A stretch of DNA of 64,000 nt from Woeseiaceae bacterium (lineage in GTDB: Bacteria; Pseudomonadota; Gammaproteobacteria; Steroidobacterales; Woeseiaceae): positions 109,240 to 173,239 of the forward strand of contig JANQGQ010000031.1 in NCBI GenBank assembly GCA_028277185.1. The letters run 5' to 3'. This document shows positions 33,365 through 43,972 of the stretch, one piece after another. The translations under genes and the position numbers were made by a program. The notes below the pieces were generated by a model. It ran no database searches. It was given only the letters and a program-made list of their open reading frames with translations, and was not told the DNA's origin. Position 1 is the stretch's first letter. Every line of letters starts with the position of its first letter.

Positions 33365-34546
33365 ATGCAGCGCCGTCTGCAGCGGGCCGTACTGATCATT
33401 GCCATACTCGTGTCGGCTACCGGAGCTGCGTTCCTCATGGTGATGCTGCGGCCCGAACCGCCGACTCGGGACGTGCCGGATCTCGCGGTGCTGGTCGACG
33501 TCGTCGTGCTGGAGCGGTCGCCGGCCGAGATTCTCGTCCGCTCGCAGGGGACCGTGCGGCCGCGGACGGAGACTACTCTGAGTGCCGAGGTATCGGGGGC
33601 GATCATCGAAGTCTCCGCCAATTTCGTCGCGGGCGGCGTGTTCGACGCCGACGAAGTACTCCTGCGCATCGACCCTACCGACTATCTGGCAGCGGTCGAG
33701 CAATTCGACGCGCTCGTAAAACAGCGGCAGATCGAGTACGACGGCGCTGCGCGCCTGCGCACTCAGGGCTTTCGCGCCGAGGCGGAGTTCGCGGCGGCCG
33801 AGGCCGCTCTCGCGGCCGCGCGGTCGGACCTGAAGCGGGCGCGGCGAAATCTCGAGCGCACGGAGATCCGCGTTCCGTACGCGGGAATCGTCCGCAGCAA
33901 GGATGCCGACATCGGCCAGTTCGTCAATCCCGGCACGAGGCTCGGAGTGACCTTTGCTACCGACTATGCCGAGGTGCGCTTGCCGCTGACCGACCAGGAT
34001 CTCGCGTTCGTCGACCTGCCGGAGGCGCGCGATCTGGCGTCGGGGAGCGCGCCGGTCGGGAGCAGTGTCGTGCTGAGTGCGCTGCGCGAAGGCGTGCGTC
34101 GGGAATGGGCTTCGCGGATCGTACGCAGCGAGAGCGTCGTCGACGAGAGCAGCCGCGTTAGTTATGCGGTAGTGCGGGTAGACGATCCTTACGCATTCGA
34201 GTCCGACCGAACTCCGCTTCCCGTCGGAACCTTCGTCGTTGCCGGGATCGAAGGGCGCTCGCCGGGTGAGTTGATTCGGGTTCCGCGTTCGGTCGTTCGA
34301 GGGTCGAACAACCTGGTCTTCGTCGATGACGACAACAGGCTCAGAATCCGCGAGGTCGATATCTTCCGTTTCGATGCCAGATATGCGTACCTCCGCGATA
34401 TGGCGCTCGAGGGCGAACGCGTCGTGTTGACGTCGCTCGAGAACCCGATCAACGGTATGCGGGTTCGCACGACCCTTGATATGGCGGACGCCGCCAGCGG
34501 CGACGGCACGGATTCGAAGCTTGCAGCCAAGGACGGTGAGCCGTGA
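33365..34546 (+). CDS. RND efflux periplasmic adaptor (HlyD/MFP family)
   Basis: 393 aa. An N-terminal signal anchor (AVLIIAILVSATGAAFLMVM) is followed by the lipoyl-like half TLSAEVSGAIIEVSANFVAG, an alpha-hairpin about 105-155 (ALVKQRQIEYDGAARLRTQG; rich in Ala/Arg), and the return half RVPYAGIVRSKDADIGQFVN. Barrel and membrane-proximal domains follow. It joins an inner-membrane RND pump to an outer-membrane channel. It overlaps the pump gene by 4 bp. No outer-membrane factor is encoded nearby. Confidence 0.92.
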   Translation: MQRRLQRAVLIIAILVSATGAAFLMVMLRPEPPTRDVPDLAVLVDVVVLERSPAEILVRSQGTVRPRTETTLSAEVSGAIIEVSANFVAGGVFDADEVLLRIDPTDYLAAVEQFDALVKQRQIEYDGAARLRTQGFRAEAEFAAAEAALAAARSDLKRARRNLERTEIRVPYAGIVRSKDADIGQFVNPGTRLGVTFATDYAEVRLPLTDQDLAFVDLPEARDLASGSAPVGSSVVLSALREGVRREWASRIVRSESVVDESSRVSYAVVRVDDPYAFESDRTPLPVGTFVVAGIEGRSPGELIRVPRSVVRGSNNLVFVDDDNRLRIREVDIFRFDARYAYLRDMALEGERVVLTSLENPINGMRVRTTLDMADAASGDGTDSKLAAKDGEP

Positions 34547-37500
34547 AACACCGCCCCGGTAGTACGAGCCTAAAGGGCATCATTGCGTGGTTTGCGGCCA
34601 ACCATGTGGCGGCCAACCTGCTAATGCTTCTGATAATCGTCGCGGGACTGATTTCGCTGACAACGATTCGCAAGGAGATGCAACCGCAGTTCGAGGTCGA
34701 TTTCGTCAACGTGACCGTGCCTTACCCCGGCGCCGCGCCGGAGGAGACGGAAGAGGGAATCGTCGTCAAGATCGAGGAGTCGGTTCAGGATCTCGAAGGC
34801 ATCAAGCGCGTAATCGGGCGCGCTCACGAGGGTAGCGGCAGCGTCACGTTCGAAGTCGCATCGGACTTCGACCTCGACCAGGTACTCAACGAGATCAAGA
34901 TCCGTATCGACGCTATCGAGACTTTTCCTGCCCTTGCCGAAAAGCCCGTTGTCTCAAAGCTGGAGTTCCGCAACCCGGTGATCCTCCTGGCCATTCACGG
35001 GGATCTCGACGAATTCGCGCGGAAGGCGCTGGGCCAGGAGATTCGCGACGAGCTGATGCGCGACCCGGAAATCAACGACGTGATCTTCTTCGGTAACCGG
35101 CCTTACGAGATCAGCGTCGAGGTGTCGGAGCTGACGCTGCGGCAGTACGGCCTCACGATGAGCGAGATTTCACAGGCCATTCGCGATTCCTCGCTGGACC
35201 TGCCGGGCGGTGCGATCAAGACCGACGGAGGCGATATCCGTCTGCGTACGAAGGGGCAGGCGTACTCCGGTACGGAGTACGCGGATCTCGTGCTGCGCAC
35301 GTTTGCGGACGGTACGCGTCTGACGCTTGGCGACGTTGCGAACATTCAGGATGCGTTCGTCGAAACCGATAGCTTCGGCCGCTTCAACGGCAGGCCGACC
35401 GCTACGCTGCAGGTCACCTCGGGCAGTCAGCAGAACGAGCTGACTACGGCGGCCGCAGTTAAGGAGTATGTCGACAGAAAACGGGAGACGCTGCCGGAGG
35501 GCGTAACGGTCGATACCTGGATCGATCTGTCCTACTACCTCGACGGGCGCCTGGAGATGATGCAGGGGAACATGATCACGGGCGCGATACTCGTGTTCAT
35601 CGTGCTCTCGCTGTTCCTGCGCATGAAAGTCGCGTTCTGGGTAATCATCGGGTTGCCCATTACGTTCCTCGGCGCGCTCTGGCTGATGCCGCTCTGGCCG
35701 GTGTCGATAAACGTAATCAGCCTGTTCGGATTCATCATCGTGCTCGGTATCGTCGTCGACGATGCGATCATTATCGGCGAAAGCGTCTACACGAAGATCC
35801 GTGCCGACGGGCACACGCTCGACAACGTGATACTCGGGGCAAAGCGCGTTGCGCTGCCCGCGACCTTCGGCGTTCTGACGACGATTGCGGCGTTCGCGCC
35901 GATGATGTTCGTCGGGCCTCCGGCCGGCTCCTTTTTCGAAGCCATGGGATTCGTCGTCATCGCGTGTCTGATTTTCTCGCTCATCGAATCCAAGCTCATC
36001 CTCCCTGCGCATCTCGCGCGGGCGTCGATTGCGCCGATCGACGAAGACGATCTGTTCCGGCCGGAACGCCCCATCCCGCTGCGCGAACGGGGGCCGCGTT
36101 TCTTCCTGAAGCTGCAGCGGCACGTTCAGCACGGACTCAAGAAGTTCATCGATCGCGTTTACGAGCCCCTCCTCGAACGCGCCGTGGACAACCGCGGTAT
36201 CACGCTGACGATCTTCGTTGCGGTGTTCATCCTGACGATGGGCCTGTTGGGAAGCGGCCTGACGCGCTTCGTCCTTTTTCCCGACATACCGCAGGATTTC
36301 GTCGAAGTCGATCTCGTCATGCAGGACGGTACGTCGCCCGAGGTCCGCAATGCCGCCGCCGCTCGGATCGAGCAGACCCTGCTGCGGCTGAACGACGAGT
36401 ACAACGCCGCCAATCCCGGCGAGCCGCCGCTGATTCAGAGTATCGGCGTGTTCGCCGACGGCGACACGGCGGCGGAGATGTTCGTCGAGTTCCCGCGGGA
36501 TACCGGTCGCGATCTCACCAGCGGCGAAATCGTCAACCGCTGGCGCGAAGCGGTGGGTGAGATTCCGGGCGTCAAGGAGCTTACGTTCAGTAACGCGGGC
36601 GACATAGGCGGCGGCCCTCCTCTGGGGTTTCGTTTCTCCGGCACGAATTACGATGCGCTGGCGACGGCGGCCGGGGAACTCGAAGCCGAACTGGCGAAAT
36701 TCGACGGCGTATTCGACATCAACAATTCCTATGCAACGGGTAGCGAGGAGCTGAAGCTAACGATCAAGCCCGAGGCGGAGGCACTGGGACTGACGCTGTC
36801 GTCGCTGGGCCGACAGGTCCGGCAGGCATTCTTCGGCGAGGAAGCGCAGCGCATTCAGCGGGGCAGGGACGAGGTAAAGGTCATGGTCCGCTACCCGCTG
36901 GAAGAGCGCAGGTCGCTTGCCGATCTCGAAAACATGCGCATTCGTACACCGTCCGGTGAGGAAGTGCCGTTCAGCGCCGTCGCGGAAGTCAGTTTCGGTC
37001 AGAGCTATGCCGTCATTCAGCGTTTGAACGGCGCACGAACGGTGACCGTATCGGCGGATATCGACAAGGAGCGCGTCGAGCCCGGCGAAATCTTCCGTGT
37101 GCTCGAGGAGGACGTAATTCCGGAGTTGCTGGCGCGGAACCCGGGCGTCGAATACGGACGCGAAGGCGCAAGCGAAGAGGAAGCCGAGCTCGTTCGAAGC
37201 CTCGTCCTCGCCGGTGCTGCGGCGCTGTTTCTCATCTACGCGCTGATCGCGATTCCGCTGCACTCCTATGGCCAGCCGCTGATCATCATGTCCGTTATTC
37301 CCTTCGGCATCATCGGCGCGGTCGTTGGCCATATCGTGATGGGGAAGGCGATCAGTATGTTCTCGGCTTTCGGGCTCGTCGCGCTGGCGGGTGTCGTCGT
37401 CAACGACAGCCTGATTATGGTGGATTTCATCAACAAGGCCCGGCTTGACGGACTTAGTGCGCGAGAGGCCGTAATCCGGTCCGGCACGCAGCGCTTTCGC

Positions 37501-37758
37501 GCGATTATCCTGACGTCCTTCACGACCGCGGCGGGTCTGACGCCGATCCTGCTCGAGACCAGCACCCAGGCCCAGTTCGTTATCCCGACCGCCATTTCCA
37601 TCAGTTTCGGTATCGTGTTCGCGACCGTGATTACGCTGTTCCTGATTCCGGCGTTGTATCTGTTACAGCTCGATTTCATCCGCACTTCGCGGTATCTCTG
37701 GGACCTGCTTCTCGGCCGTCCGGCAAGGGCCGAAGCGGGCGCCCAGGCGCTCCGGTAG
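34543..37758 (+). CDS. RND-family efflux transporter permease
   Basis: 1071 aa, full length for an AcrB-type pump: twelve transmembrane helices in two blocks, two large periplasmic loops, and proton-relay Asp residues in TM4 (IIVLGIVVDDAIIIGESVYT). Segments such as TVPYPGAAPEETEEGIVVKI and the second-half LYALIAIPLHSYGQPLIIMS are typical of the proteobacterial branch close to MexF/HAE1-like but without a known substrate. Coupled (4-bp overlap) to the adaptor. A drug or lipid substrate is possible. Confidence 0.93.
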   Translation: MKHRPGSTSLKGIIAWFAANHVAANLLMLLIIVAGLISLTTIRKEMQPQFEVDFVNVTVPYPGAAPEETEEGIVVKIEESVQDLEGIKRVIGRAHEGSGSVTFEVASDFDLDQVLNEIKIRIDAIETFPALAEKPVVSKLEFRNPVILLAIHGDLDEFARKALGQEIRDELMRDPEINDVIFFGNRPYEISVEVSELTLRQYGLTMSEISQAIRDSSLDLPGGAIKTDGGDIRLRTKGQAYSGTEYADLVLRTFADGTRLTLGDVANIQDAFVETDSFGRFNGRPTATLQVTSGSQQNELTTAAAVKEYVDRKRETLPEGVTVDTWIDLSYYLDGRLEMMQGNMITGAILVFIVLSLFLRMKVAFWVIIGLPITFLGALWLMPLWPVSINVISLFGFIIVLGIVVDDAIIIGESVYTKIRADGHTLDNVILGAKRVALPATFGVLTTIAAFAPMMFVGPPAGSFFEAMGFVVIACLIFSLIESKLILPAHLARASIAPIDEDDLFRPERPIPLRERGPRFFLKLQRHVQHGLKKFIDRVYEPLLERAVDNRGITLTIFVAVFILTMGLLGSGLTRFVLFPDIPQDFVEVDLVMQDGTSPEVRNAAAARIEQTLLRLNDEYNAANPGEPPLIQSIGVFADGDTAAEMFVEFPRDTGRDLTSGEIVNRWREAVGEIPGVKELTFSNAGDIGGGPPLGFRFSGTNYDALATAAGELEAELAKFDGVFDINNSYATGSEELKLTIKPEAEALGLTLSSLGRQVRQAFFGEEAQRIQRGRDEVKVMVRYPLEERRSLADLENMRIRTPSGEEVPFSAVAEVSFGQSYAVIQRLNGARTVTVSADIDKERVEPGEIFRVLEEDVIPELLARNPGVEYGREGASEEEAELVRSLVLAGAAALFLIYALIAIPLHSYGQPLIIMSVIPFGIIGAVVGHIVMGKAISMFSAFGLVALAGVVVNDSLIMVDFINKARLDGLSAREAVIRSGTQRFRAIILTSFTTAAGLTPILLETSTQAQFVIPTAISISFGIVFATVITLFLIPALYLLQLDFIRTSRYLWDLLLGRPARAEAGAQALR

Positions 37759-37806
37759 CGCCTGGACCTCTGGTATGCAGCCCTCGCAGGCCGCGGCGGC
37801 ACGGTG

Positions 37807-38721
37807 ATGAGCGAGCGGTCGACGGATAGCAACTCCCACTACGACGGCGTTCTGCCGGGGATCACGGCATACGTGATCTGGGGCTTTCTGCCGATCTACT
37901 TCAAGCTCACGCAGCACGTCGAACCGCTCGAGGTGCTCGCGCACCGGATCGTCTGGGCCGTTCCGTTCGGGGCGCTCATCATCGCCTTGCGGCACCAGTG
38001 GTCCGAGGTCCGCTCTGCCCTTACCAGCCCCCGCGTGTTCTTCTGGCTGTTCCTCGCTGCGACGCTGATCGCGGTGAACTGGTACATCTATATATACGCG
38101 GTGCAATCCGAGCAGGTTTACCAGGCCAGCCTCGGTTACTACATCAATCCGTTGATGTACGTGCTGATTGGCGTGGCGTTCCTCGGCGAGCGCCTGCGCC
38201 GGCTGCAGGTCGTCTCGCTCGCTCTTGCGGCGCTGGGCGTCGTGATTCTTACGGTGTCGTACGGACAGCTGCCGTGGATTGCACTGGCGCTCGGTGCTTC
38301 GTTCACGGCGTACGGCGTAATCCGTAAGAAAGTGGCTGTCGGCGCGATGCCCGGATTGTTCGTCGAGACGCTCCTGCTGCTGCCGCTTGCGGCTTTCTGG
38401 CTTGCCCGGCTCGTCGAATCCGGAACGAGCAGTTTCTGGTACGGGACGGCGGCGAACGATGTGCTCCTGCTCATTGCCGGACCGCTGACGGTCGTGCCCC
38501 TCCTGTGCTTCGCGGTAGCGGCGCGCAAGCTGACGCTCACGGTACTCGGCTTCATGCAGTTCATCGGGCCGACGCTGCAGTTTGGCGTTGGGGTGGCCTA
38601 CGGCGAGCCGCTGTCGCCGGCGGCGCTCCTGTGTTTTGTGTTGATCTGGACCGCGGTTTCCCTGTTCTCGTGGGACGTGCTGCGGGCGAACCGTCGACGC
38701 TCGGTGGCGCAAGCTTCCTAG
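37807..38721 (+). CDS. rarD: RarD-type EamA/DMT family permease
   Basis: 304 aa from ATG 37807 (a GTG at 37804 adds one residue). Ten helices are visible in two EamA repeats. The diagnostic RarD beginning YVIWGFLPIYFKLTQHVEPL and the motif IYIYAVQSEQVYQASLGYYI are present. The chloramphenicol-sensitive RarD family exports an unknown small molecule. It is convergent with the EF-G gene. Confidence 0.9.
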   Translation: MSERSTDSNSHYDGVLPGITAYVIWGFLPIYFKLTQHVEPLEVLAHRIVWAVPFGALIIALRHQWSEVRSALTSPRVFFWLFLAATLIAVNWYIYIYAVQSEQVYQASLGYYINPLMYVLIGVAFLGERLRRLQVVSLALAALGVVILTVSYGQLPWIALALGASFTAYGVIRKKVAVGAMPGLFVETLLLLPLAAFWLARLVESGTSSFWYGTAANDVLLLIAGPLTVVPLLCFAVAARKLTLTVLGFMQFIGPTLQFGVGVAYGEPLSPAALLCFVLIWTAVSLFSWDVLRANRRRSVAQAS

Positions 38722-38843
38722 CCCGCATATCGCCTGAGTGAGCATTACCGCAGTAATCTTTGCTTTATCGGCGCAGTCCCTGTGAGGGTGTGTCTGGCCG
38801 TCAAGCTGAGCGCTGCGGCCGGGTTACGGTTTTCCGGAATGGC

Positions 38844-40928
38844 TCACTTCGCGGCGCGGCGTTCCTGCGCTTCCTTGATGACTTCCTCGGCCACGTTCGC
38901 CGGGCACGGCGCGTAGTGCGAGAACTCCATCGAGAACTGGCCGCGGCCGGACGTCAGTGTCCGCAGATGGCCGATATAACCGAACATGTCTGCCAGCGGC
39001 GCGTCCGCCTTGACGCGCACGCCGGTCGGGCCTGCGTCCTGCGACTTGATCATGCCGCGGCGGCGGTTCAGGTCGCCGATGACGTCGCCGACGTTGTCTT
39101 CGGGTGTGAAGACGTCGACCTTCATGATCGGCTCCAGCAGTTGCGGCCCGGCTTTCGGGACCGACTGGCGATAGGCCGCACGGGTCGCGATCTCAAACGC
39201 CAGGGCCGAGGAGTCCACGGCGTGGAACGCGCCGTCCAGCAGCGTGAACTTCACGTCGAGCAGCGGGTAGCCCGCCAGCGTGCCTTCGTCCATGCTGGAC
39301 CCGAAGGCTTTTTCGATGGCGCCCCAGTACTCGCGCGGGACGTTCCCGCCCGTGACCAGGGACTCGAACTCGTAGCCGGCATTCGTTTCGGCGGGCTCGA
39401 TGCGGTAGTCGATCTTGCCGTACTGACCCGATCCGCCCGACTGCTTTTTGTGCGTGTAGCTGTCTTCGATCATCTGCGTGATCGTTTCGCGATAGGCGAC
39501 CTGAGGCTTGCCCATCTCGACTTCCACGCCGTGGGTCCGCTTCAGGATGTCGACCTTGATGTCGAGGTGCAGCTCGCCCATGCCCTTGATGATCGTTTCG
39601 CCCGAGTCTTCGTCAGTCGCTACGCGGAACGATGGGTCTTCGGCGATCATCTTGCTGAGCGCCACGCCCATCTTCTCGGTGCCGGCCTTGTCTTTCGGCG
39701 CGATCGCGACCGAGATCACCGGGTCCGGGAACACCATCGGCTCGAGCGTGGCCGGTTTGTCGGCATCCGCCAGCGTATGGCCCGTCTGCGTGTTCTTCAT
39801 GCCCAACAGGGCGACGATGTCGCCGGCCTGCGCGGAGTCGAGTTCTTCGCGCGAGTCGGCATGCATTTCGACGATACGGCCGATCCGCTCGGTCTTACCC
39901 GTGAACGTGTTGAGCACGTTGTCGCCTTTGCTGAGGCGTCCCGAATAGATCCGCGTGAAGGTCAGCGCGCCGTAACGGTCGTCCATGATCTTGAACGCGA
40001 GCGCGCGCAGCGGCTTGCCAGGATCGACGACGGCGAATTCACCCGTTTCGTTGCCTTCGAGATCGATCTCGGGCTGCGGCTTCACTTCCGTCGGATTCGG
40101 CAGGAAATCCACGACGGCGTTCAGCACGAGCTGAATGCCCTTGTTCTTGAAGGCGGAGCCGCAGTAGGTCGGGAAGAAGTCGAGGTTGATCGTCCCCTTG
40201 CGAATGCAGCGCTTGATGTCGTCGATCGCCGGCTCGTTGCCTTCGAGGTAAGCCTCAAGCAAATCGTCGTCCTGTTCGACGGCCGTCTCGATGAGTTTCT
40301 CGCGCCACTCTTCGATCTTGTCGGCCATGTCCGCGGGCGGTTCCTGAATCTCGTACGCCGCGGGATCGCCGGAATCGTCCCAGACCCAGGCTTTGCGCGT
40401 GAGCAGGTCCACGACGCCCGTGAAGTCGTCCTCGATGCCGATTGGCAACACCATGACGAGCGGGTTCGCCGCCAGCACGTCTTCGATTTGCTTGACGACC
40501 CGGTAGAAGTCCGCACCGATGCGATCGAGCTTGTTGACGAAGATGATTCGCGCAACCTCGGAATCGTTGGCGTAGCGCCAGTTAGTCTCCGACTGGGGTT
40601 CCACGCCGCCGGAGCCGCAGAATACGCCGACACCGCCGTCGAGCACCTTGAGAGAGCGGTACACCTCGATCGTGAAATCGACGTGTCCGGGCGTGTCGAT
40701 GATGTTCAGCCGGTGCTCGTTCCACTCGCAGCTCGTCGCGGCGGACTGGATCGTAATGCCGCGCTCCTGTTCCTGCTCCATGAAGTCCGTCGTGGCTTCA
40801 CCGTCGTGAACCTCGCCGGTCTTGTGGATCTTGCCCGTCAGCTTGAGGATGCGCTCGGTCGTCGTCGTCTTGCCGGCGTCCACGTGGGCGAAGATGCCTA
40901 TGTTGCGGTAGGTCGATAGGTCTTTCAT
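38844..40928 (-). CDS. fusA: Translation elongation factor G (EF-G2-type copy)
   Basis: 694 aa. G1 is [20 protein letters not shown], the switch I segment is [21 protein letters not shown]3 is [13 protein letters not shown]4 is NKLDRIGA, and domains II to V are complete, ending with [20 protein letters not shown]. It promotes ribosome translocation (and, with RRF, recycling). No rpsL, rpsG or tuf is adjacent, so this is a solitary copy, as often seen for the second EF-G of gammaproteobacteria. The stop side is convergent with rarD. Confidence 0.93.
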   Translation of the reverse strand: MKDLSTYRNIGIFAHVDAGKTTTTERILKLTGKIHKTGEVHDGEATTDFMEQEQERGITIQSAATSCEWNEHRLNIIDTPGHVDFTIEVYRSLKVLDGGVGVFCGSGGVEPQSETNWRYANDSEVARIIFVNKLDRIGADFYRVVKQIEDVLAANPLVMVLPIGIEDDFTGVVDLLTRKAWVWDDSGDPAAYEIQEPPADMADKIEEWREKLIETAVEQDDDLLEAYLEGNEPAIDDIKRCIRKGTINLDFFPTYCGSAFKNKGIQLVLNAVVDFLPNPTEVKPQPEIDLEGNETGEFAVVDPGKPLRALAFKIMDDRYGALTFTRIYSGRLSKGDNVLNTFTGKTERIGRIVEMHADSREELDSAQAGDIVALLGMKNTQTGHTLADADKPATLEPMVFPDPVISVAIAPKDKAGTEKMGVALSKMIAEDPSFRVATDEDSGETIIKGMGELHLDIKVDILKRTHGVEVEMGKPQVAYRETITQMIEDSYTHKKQSGGSGQYGKIDYRIEPAETNAGYEFESLVTGGNVPREYWGAIEKAFGSSMDEGTLAGYPLLDVKFTLLDGAFHAVDSSALAFEIATRAAYRQSVPKAGPQLLEPIMKVDVFTPEDNVGDVIGDLNRRRGMIKSQDAGPTGVRVKADAPLADMFGYIGHLRTLTSGRGQFSMEFSHYAPCPANVAEEVIKEAQERRAAK

Positions 40929-41208
40929 AGCATTGCTCGTTCGTCGTCAATTGGCCCGGCGCGTTTCCCGGCAAATCATGCGGTCTCACTCGTTGACCGA
41001 AAGGTCAAGAGCCAAGCTCGGTGCATGTGGAGCGGGGGTGCGAGAAGTCGTCGGCGCGGGCCGGACCGGGCGTCTCGGGCGCGGATAATAGCAGCGCGCC
41101 GCCCGCTGAACCAGCGATTTCTGGCCTTCTCCGGACCAGCCTGCGATCTGGCGTCCGGCGGACGAAAAATCAAGATTTGACCGGCCTTTCCGGGGGCGGG
41201 ACAGGACC
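40929..41208. other. 280-bp region upstream of EF-G without a supported gene
   Basis: No convincing ORF is visible. The notable structure is a perfect 6-bp stem with a GAAA tetraloop, TTGACC (40993-40998) and GGTCAA (41003-41008), about 65 bp before the EF-G start on its leader side. It could stabilise the leader RNA, or TTGACC could be a -35 hexamer read on the other strand. Confidence 0.4.
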
Positions 41209-41892
41209 TTAGCGGCGCAGGATCGCCCACCACCGGGCGATGTTCAGGAGGCTGGCGAGCGAGGCCGAGACGTAGGTGAGGGCGGCGGCGGTCAGGAGGC
41301 GCCGTGCGTGCCGTCGATCGACGTCCTTCAGGATCCGGTGGGCGTCGAGCATGGGCAGCGCGCGCGCAAAGCTTGCATTGAACTCGGTGGGCAGCGTGAG
41401 CGCGTGGACGGCCGTCGACGACGCGAGTGTCGCGAGGCCCGCAAGCAGCATGATGACGCCGATTCCGGGCGCTCTCGTGAAGCCGCCGATGAAGGGTGCG
41501 AGCATCAATACCCCGGCTCCGATCCGTTCGACCGGAGCGATCGCTCTGACGAGCCGGGTGCGTAAATGGAGCGGTGGATAGCCCGTGTGGTCCTGAACGG
41601 CATGGCCGACTTCGTGCGCCGCGACCGTGATCGCGGTCAGCGACCGGCCGTGAAAGTTGTCGGGACTCAGGCGCACCGCCTTTTCGAGCGGATCGTAGTG
41701 ATCGCCGCCCGGCGTCTCCTCGACTTCGACCTGCCGGAGCTCGTGCGCGTCGAGCAGGAGGCGTGCGAGCTCGGCGCCGGTGCCCGGATAGCGGTTCTCC
41801 GGGTGCCGGTACTTTTTCATTACCTGCCTTACCCACAGTCCGGGGCCGAACAGCAGGGCCAGCAGCAGGAGGACGAAAACTATCAACGCCAT
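41209..41892 (-). CDS. Membrane zinc metallopeptidase (YugP/peptidase M48-like family)
   Basis: 227 aa from ATG 41892; a TTG two codons upstream is possible. The order is an N-terminal helix (ALIVFVLLLLALLFGPGLWV), a soluble segment with DHYDPLEKAVRLSP, the zinc site TVAAHEVGHAVQ (HEVGH), and then two to three helices including IGVIMLLAGLATLASSTAVH. This is the YugP family of inner-membrane zinc peptidases with unknown substrates. It is divergent from the DASS transporter by 67 bp. Confidence 0.9.
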   Translation of the reverse strand: MALIVFVLLLLALLFGPGLWVRQVMKKYRHPENRYPGTGAELARLLLDAHELRQVEVEETPGGDHYDPLEKAVRLSPDNFHGRSLTAITVAAHEVGHAVQDHTGYPPLHLRTRLVRAIAPVERIGAGVLMLAPFIGGFTRAPGIGVIMLLAGLATLASSTAVHALTLPTEFNASFARALPMLDAHRILKDVDRRHARRLLTAAALTYVSASLASLLNIARWWAILRR

Positions 41893-41959
41893 GGACAAAT
41901 GGTAGCCTTTGTCTCGGAGCCGCGGGGCGGCCTTGTCGTGAATCTGTCGGGAAAGATCT

Positions 41960-43738
41960 ATGACCCTCGATCAGGGCCTCTTGTTCGGTCTCCTTGCCGT
42001 CGTGTTCGTGTTGCTGGTCTGGGGCCGCTGGCGCTACGACCTCGTCGCCTTCGTGGCTCTGCTTGCGGCCGTGCTTCTGGGGCTGGTTCCCGTCAACGAG
42101 GCGTTTTCCGGTTTCGGACATCCCGCCACGATCATCATTGCGTTGGTTCTCATCGTGAGCCGCGGGCTGTCGAACTCCGGCGTCATCGAGCATCTCGGCC
42201 GGCTGCTGATAGACCCCGCGCGGCGCGCGGGCAGCCACATTGCCATCATGTCGGGCCTGGCCGCCAGCCTGTCGGCGGTCATGAACAACGTTGCGGCGCT
42301 GGCACTGTTGATGCCGCTCGACATGCAGGCGGCCAAAAAAGCCGCCCGCAGCGCGGCGCTGACGCTCATGCCGCTCTCATTCGCATCGATCCTCGGCGGC
42401 ATGATCACTCTGATCGGTACACCGCCGAACATCGTGGTGGCGGAGTACCGGAACGACGCACTCGGCAGCCCTTTTGGCATGTTCGATTTTGCGCCGGTCG
42501 GGCTGGCGTGCGCCGTCGTCGGCGTGGCCTACGTCGCGCTGATCGGCTGGCGTCTGTTGCCGGCAGACCGCAAGGCGGCCGACGCCGCGGCCGATCTTTT
42601 CGACCTCGGAGACTACATTGCCGAGGTCCGCGTGCCGGAGGACTCGCCGGTCATCGGGCTCAAGGTTCGCGACCTCGACGAGGATGCTACTCGCGCGGAC
42701 GTCGACGTAGTGGGCCTCGTCCGGCGCGGCCAGCGTCTTCCGGGGTTGGCACGTGCCGTCGAAATCCGGGCCAACGACAAACTGGTGATCGAGGCGGCTC
42801 CCGATGCGCTCGAAGACTTCCTGGGCGCGCTCAGGCTGGAGTATGTCGGACGCGGTCAGGGCATGCTGCAGGACGACGAACTGGCGCTTCAAGAGGTGGT
42901 CGTGCAGGACAGTTCCTCGCTGGCCGGCAAGTCGGCAATGGACGTCCGGCTGCTCTACCGGCATCGCATTGCACTCGTCGGGGTGTCGCGAGCCGGCGCG
43001 CGCATCCGGGAACAGGTACGCAAGCTCAAGCTAAAAGCCGGTGATGTCCTGCTGCTTCTGGGCGAGGAGCGGCGGCTCGGCGACGTCAGCCGGCGTTTGG
43101 GGCTGCTGCCGCTGGCCGATCGCGGGCAGCGCGTGATACTCCGCGAGAAGGCGTGGCTGGCGGTCGGTCTGTTCGGACTGGCGATAGCGGCCGCCAGCTT
43201 CGGGCTTGTGTATCTGCCGGTCGGGCTCGGGCTGGTCGCCGCGGCCTACGTGCTTTTGAACATCGTGCCGATTCGCGACGTCTACGACGCCGTCGAATGG
43301 CCCGTGATCGTGCTGCTGGGGTCGATGATTCCAATCGGCGCGGCGCTCGAGAGCACCGGCGGCACGGAGCTGATCGCCGACGGCATCGTCGCGCTGGCCG
43401 GCGGCTTGCCGCCGCTCGCCATTCTCGCGGTGCTCATCGCGGTCACGATGACGTTGTCGGACGTGATGAACAACACGGCGACCGCGGTGATCGCGGCACC
43501 GGTCGCCGTGGAGATGGCGAATCGTCTGGGCGTGAATCCGGATCCGTTTCTAATGGGGGTCGCGGTCGCGGCTTCCTGCGCGTTTCTCACTCCCATCGGC
43601 CACAAGAACAATACGCTGATCATGGGGCCGGGAGGCTACTCTTTCGGCGATTACTGGCGTATGGGCCTGCCGCTGGAGATCCTGATCGTCGTCGTATCGG
43701 TGCCCGCGATTGCCGTCTTCTGGCCCCTCGGGGGCTGA
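41960..43738 (+). CDS. DASS/SLC13-type anion permease with two TrkA-C domains
   Basis: 592 aa. The first membrane block (1-200) has the family loop ALVLIVSRGLSNSGVIEHLG and the substrate motif MNNVAALALLMP. Two cytosolic RCK/TrkA-C-like domains follow (about 225-310 and 315-395, starting VPEDSPVIGLKVRDL). A second membrane block carries the repeated motif SDVMNNTATAVIAAPVAVEM and TPIGHKNNTLIMGPGG. Members carry sulfate, citrate or related anions with Na+; the exact substrate cannot be read. It is followed by an AT-rich region and a sigma-54-type promoter. Confidence 0.9.
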   Translation: MTLDQGLLFGLLAVVFVLLVWGRWRYDLVAFVALLAAVLLGLVPVNEAFSGFGHPATIIIALVLIVSRGLSNSGVIEHLGRLLIDPARRAGSHIAIMSGLAASLSAVMNNVAALALLMPLDMQAAKKAARSAALTLMPLSFASILGGMITLIGTPPNIVVAEYRNDALGSPFGMFDFAPVGLACAVVGVAYVALIGWRLLPADRKAADAAADLFDLGDYIAEVRVPEDSPVIGLKVRDLDEDATRADVDVVGLVRRGQRLPGLARAVEIRANDKLVIEAAPDALEDFLGALRLEYVGRGQGMLQDDELALQEVVVQDSSSLAGKSAMDVRLLYRHRIALVGVSRAGARIREQVRKLKLKAGDVLLLLGEERRLGDVSRRLGLLPLADRGQRVILREKAWLAVGLFGLAIAAASFGLVYLPVGLGLVAAAYVLLNIVPIRDVYDAVEWPVIVLLGSMIPIGAALESTGGTELIADGIVALAGGLPPLAILAVLIAVTMTLSDVMNNTATAVIAAPVAVEMANRLGVNPDPFLMGVAVAASCAFLTPIGHKNNTLIMGPGGYSFGDYWRMGLPLEILIVVVSVPAIAVFWPLGG

Positions 43739-43895
43739 TGCCTTATGTCAAAGGCCTGTCGCCGATTGCAGGACGGTAGTGGCCGAAAGTGACAATATGT
43801 GCGGCAAGGCTAATCTCGTAAATTACTTTAATAAATATCTATAAAATGCTAATTTATATCTATTTATTCTTAGACTCTTCGTGCGTCTCCAAGTC

Positions 43896-43911
43896 TGGCA
43901 CGGCGTTTGCA
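43896..43911 (+). promoter_or_regulatory. Sigma-54-type promoter (TGGCACGGCGTTTGCA)
   Basis: TGGCACG-N4-TTGCA matches the -24/-12 consensus at all key positions, with GG at 43897-43898 and GC at 43909-43910 exactly 12 bp apart. A start near 43922 lies 50 bp before the ATG of the 77-aa gene. Upstream, 43810-43875 is extremely AT-rich (an unusual stretch in this GC-rich DNA), which suits an activator or IHF bending region. Confidence 0.7.
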
Positions 43912-43972
43912 GATTCACGTAGCAAGGGCAACCGGTCTACGGCCGGGCCGAGAGTTCAACGAGGAGATCAGC

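Noticed and set aside
38760..40919. 719-codon open frame on the plus strand opposite EF-G
   Set aside because: It is the antisense shadow of the EF-G gene, which has all GTPase motifs on the minus strand; the plus-strand protein is His/Arg/Val-rich without family motifs.
40993..41008. GAAA-capped hairpin in the EF-G leader as a riboswitch
   Set aside because: A single 6-bp stem without further conserved structure or a terminator is not enough evidence.
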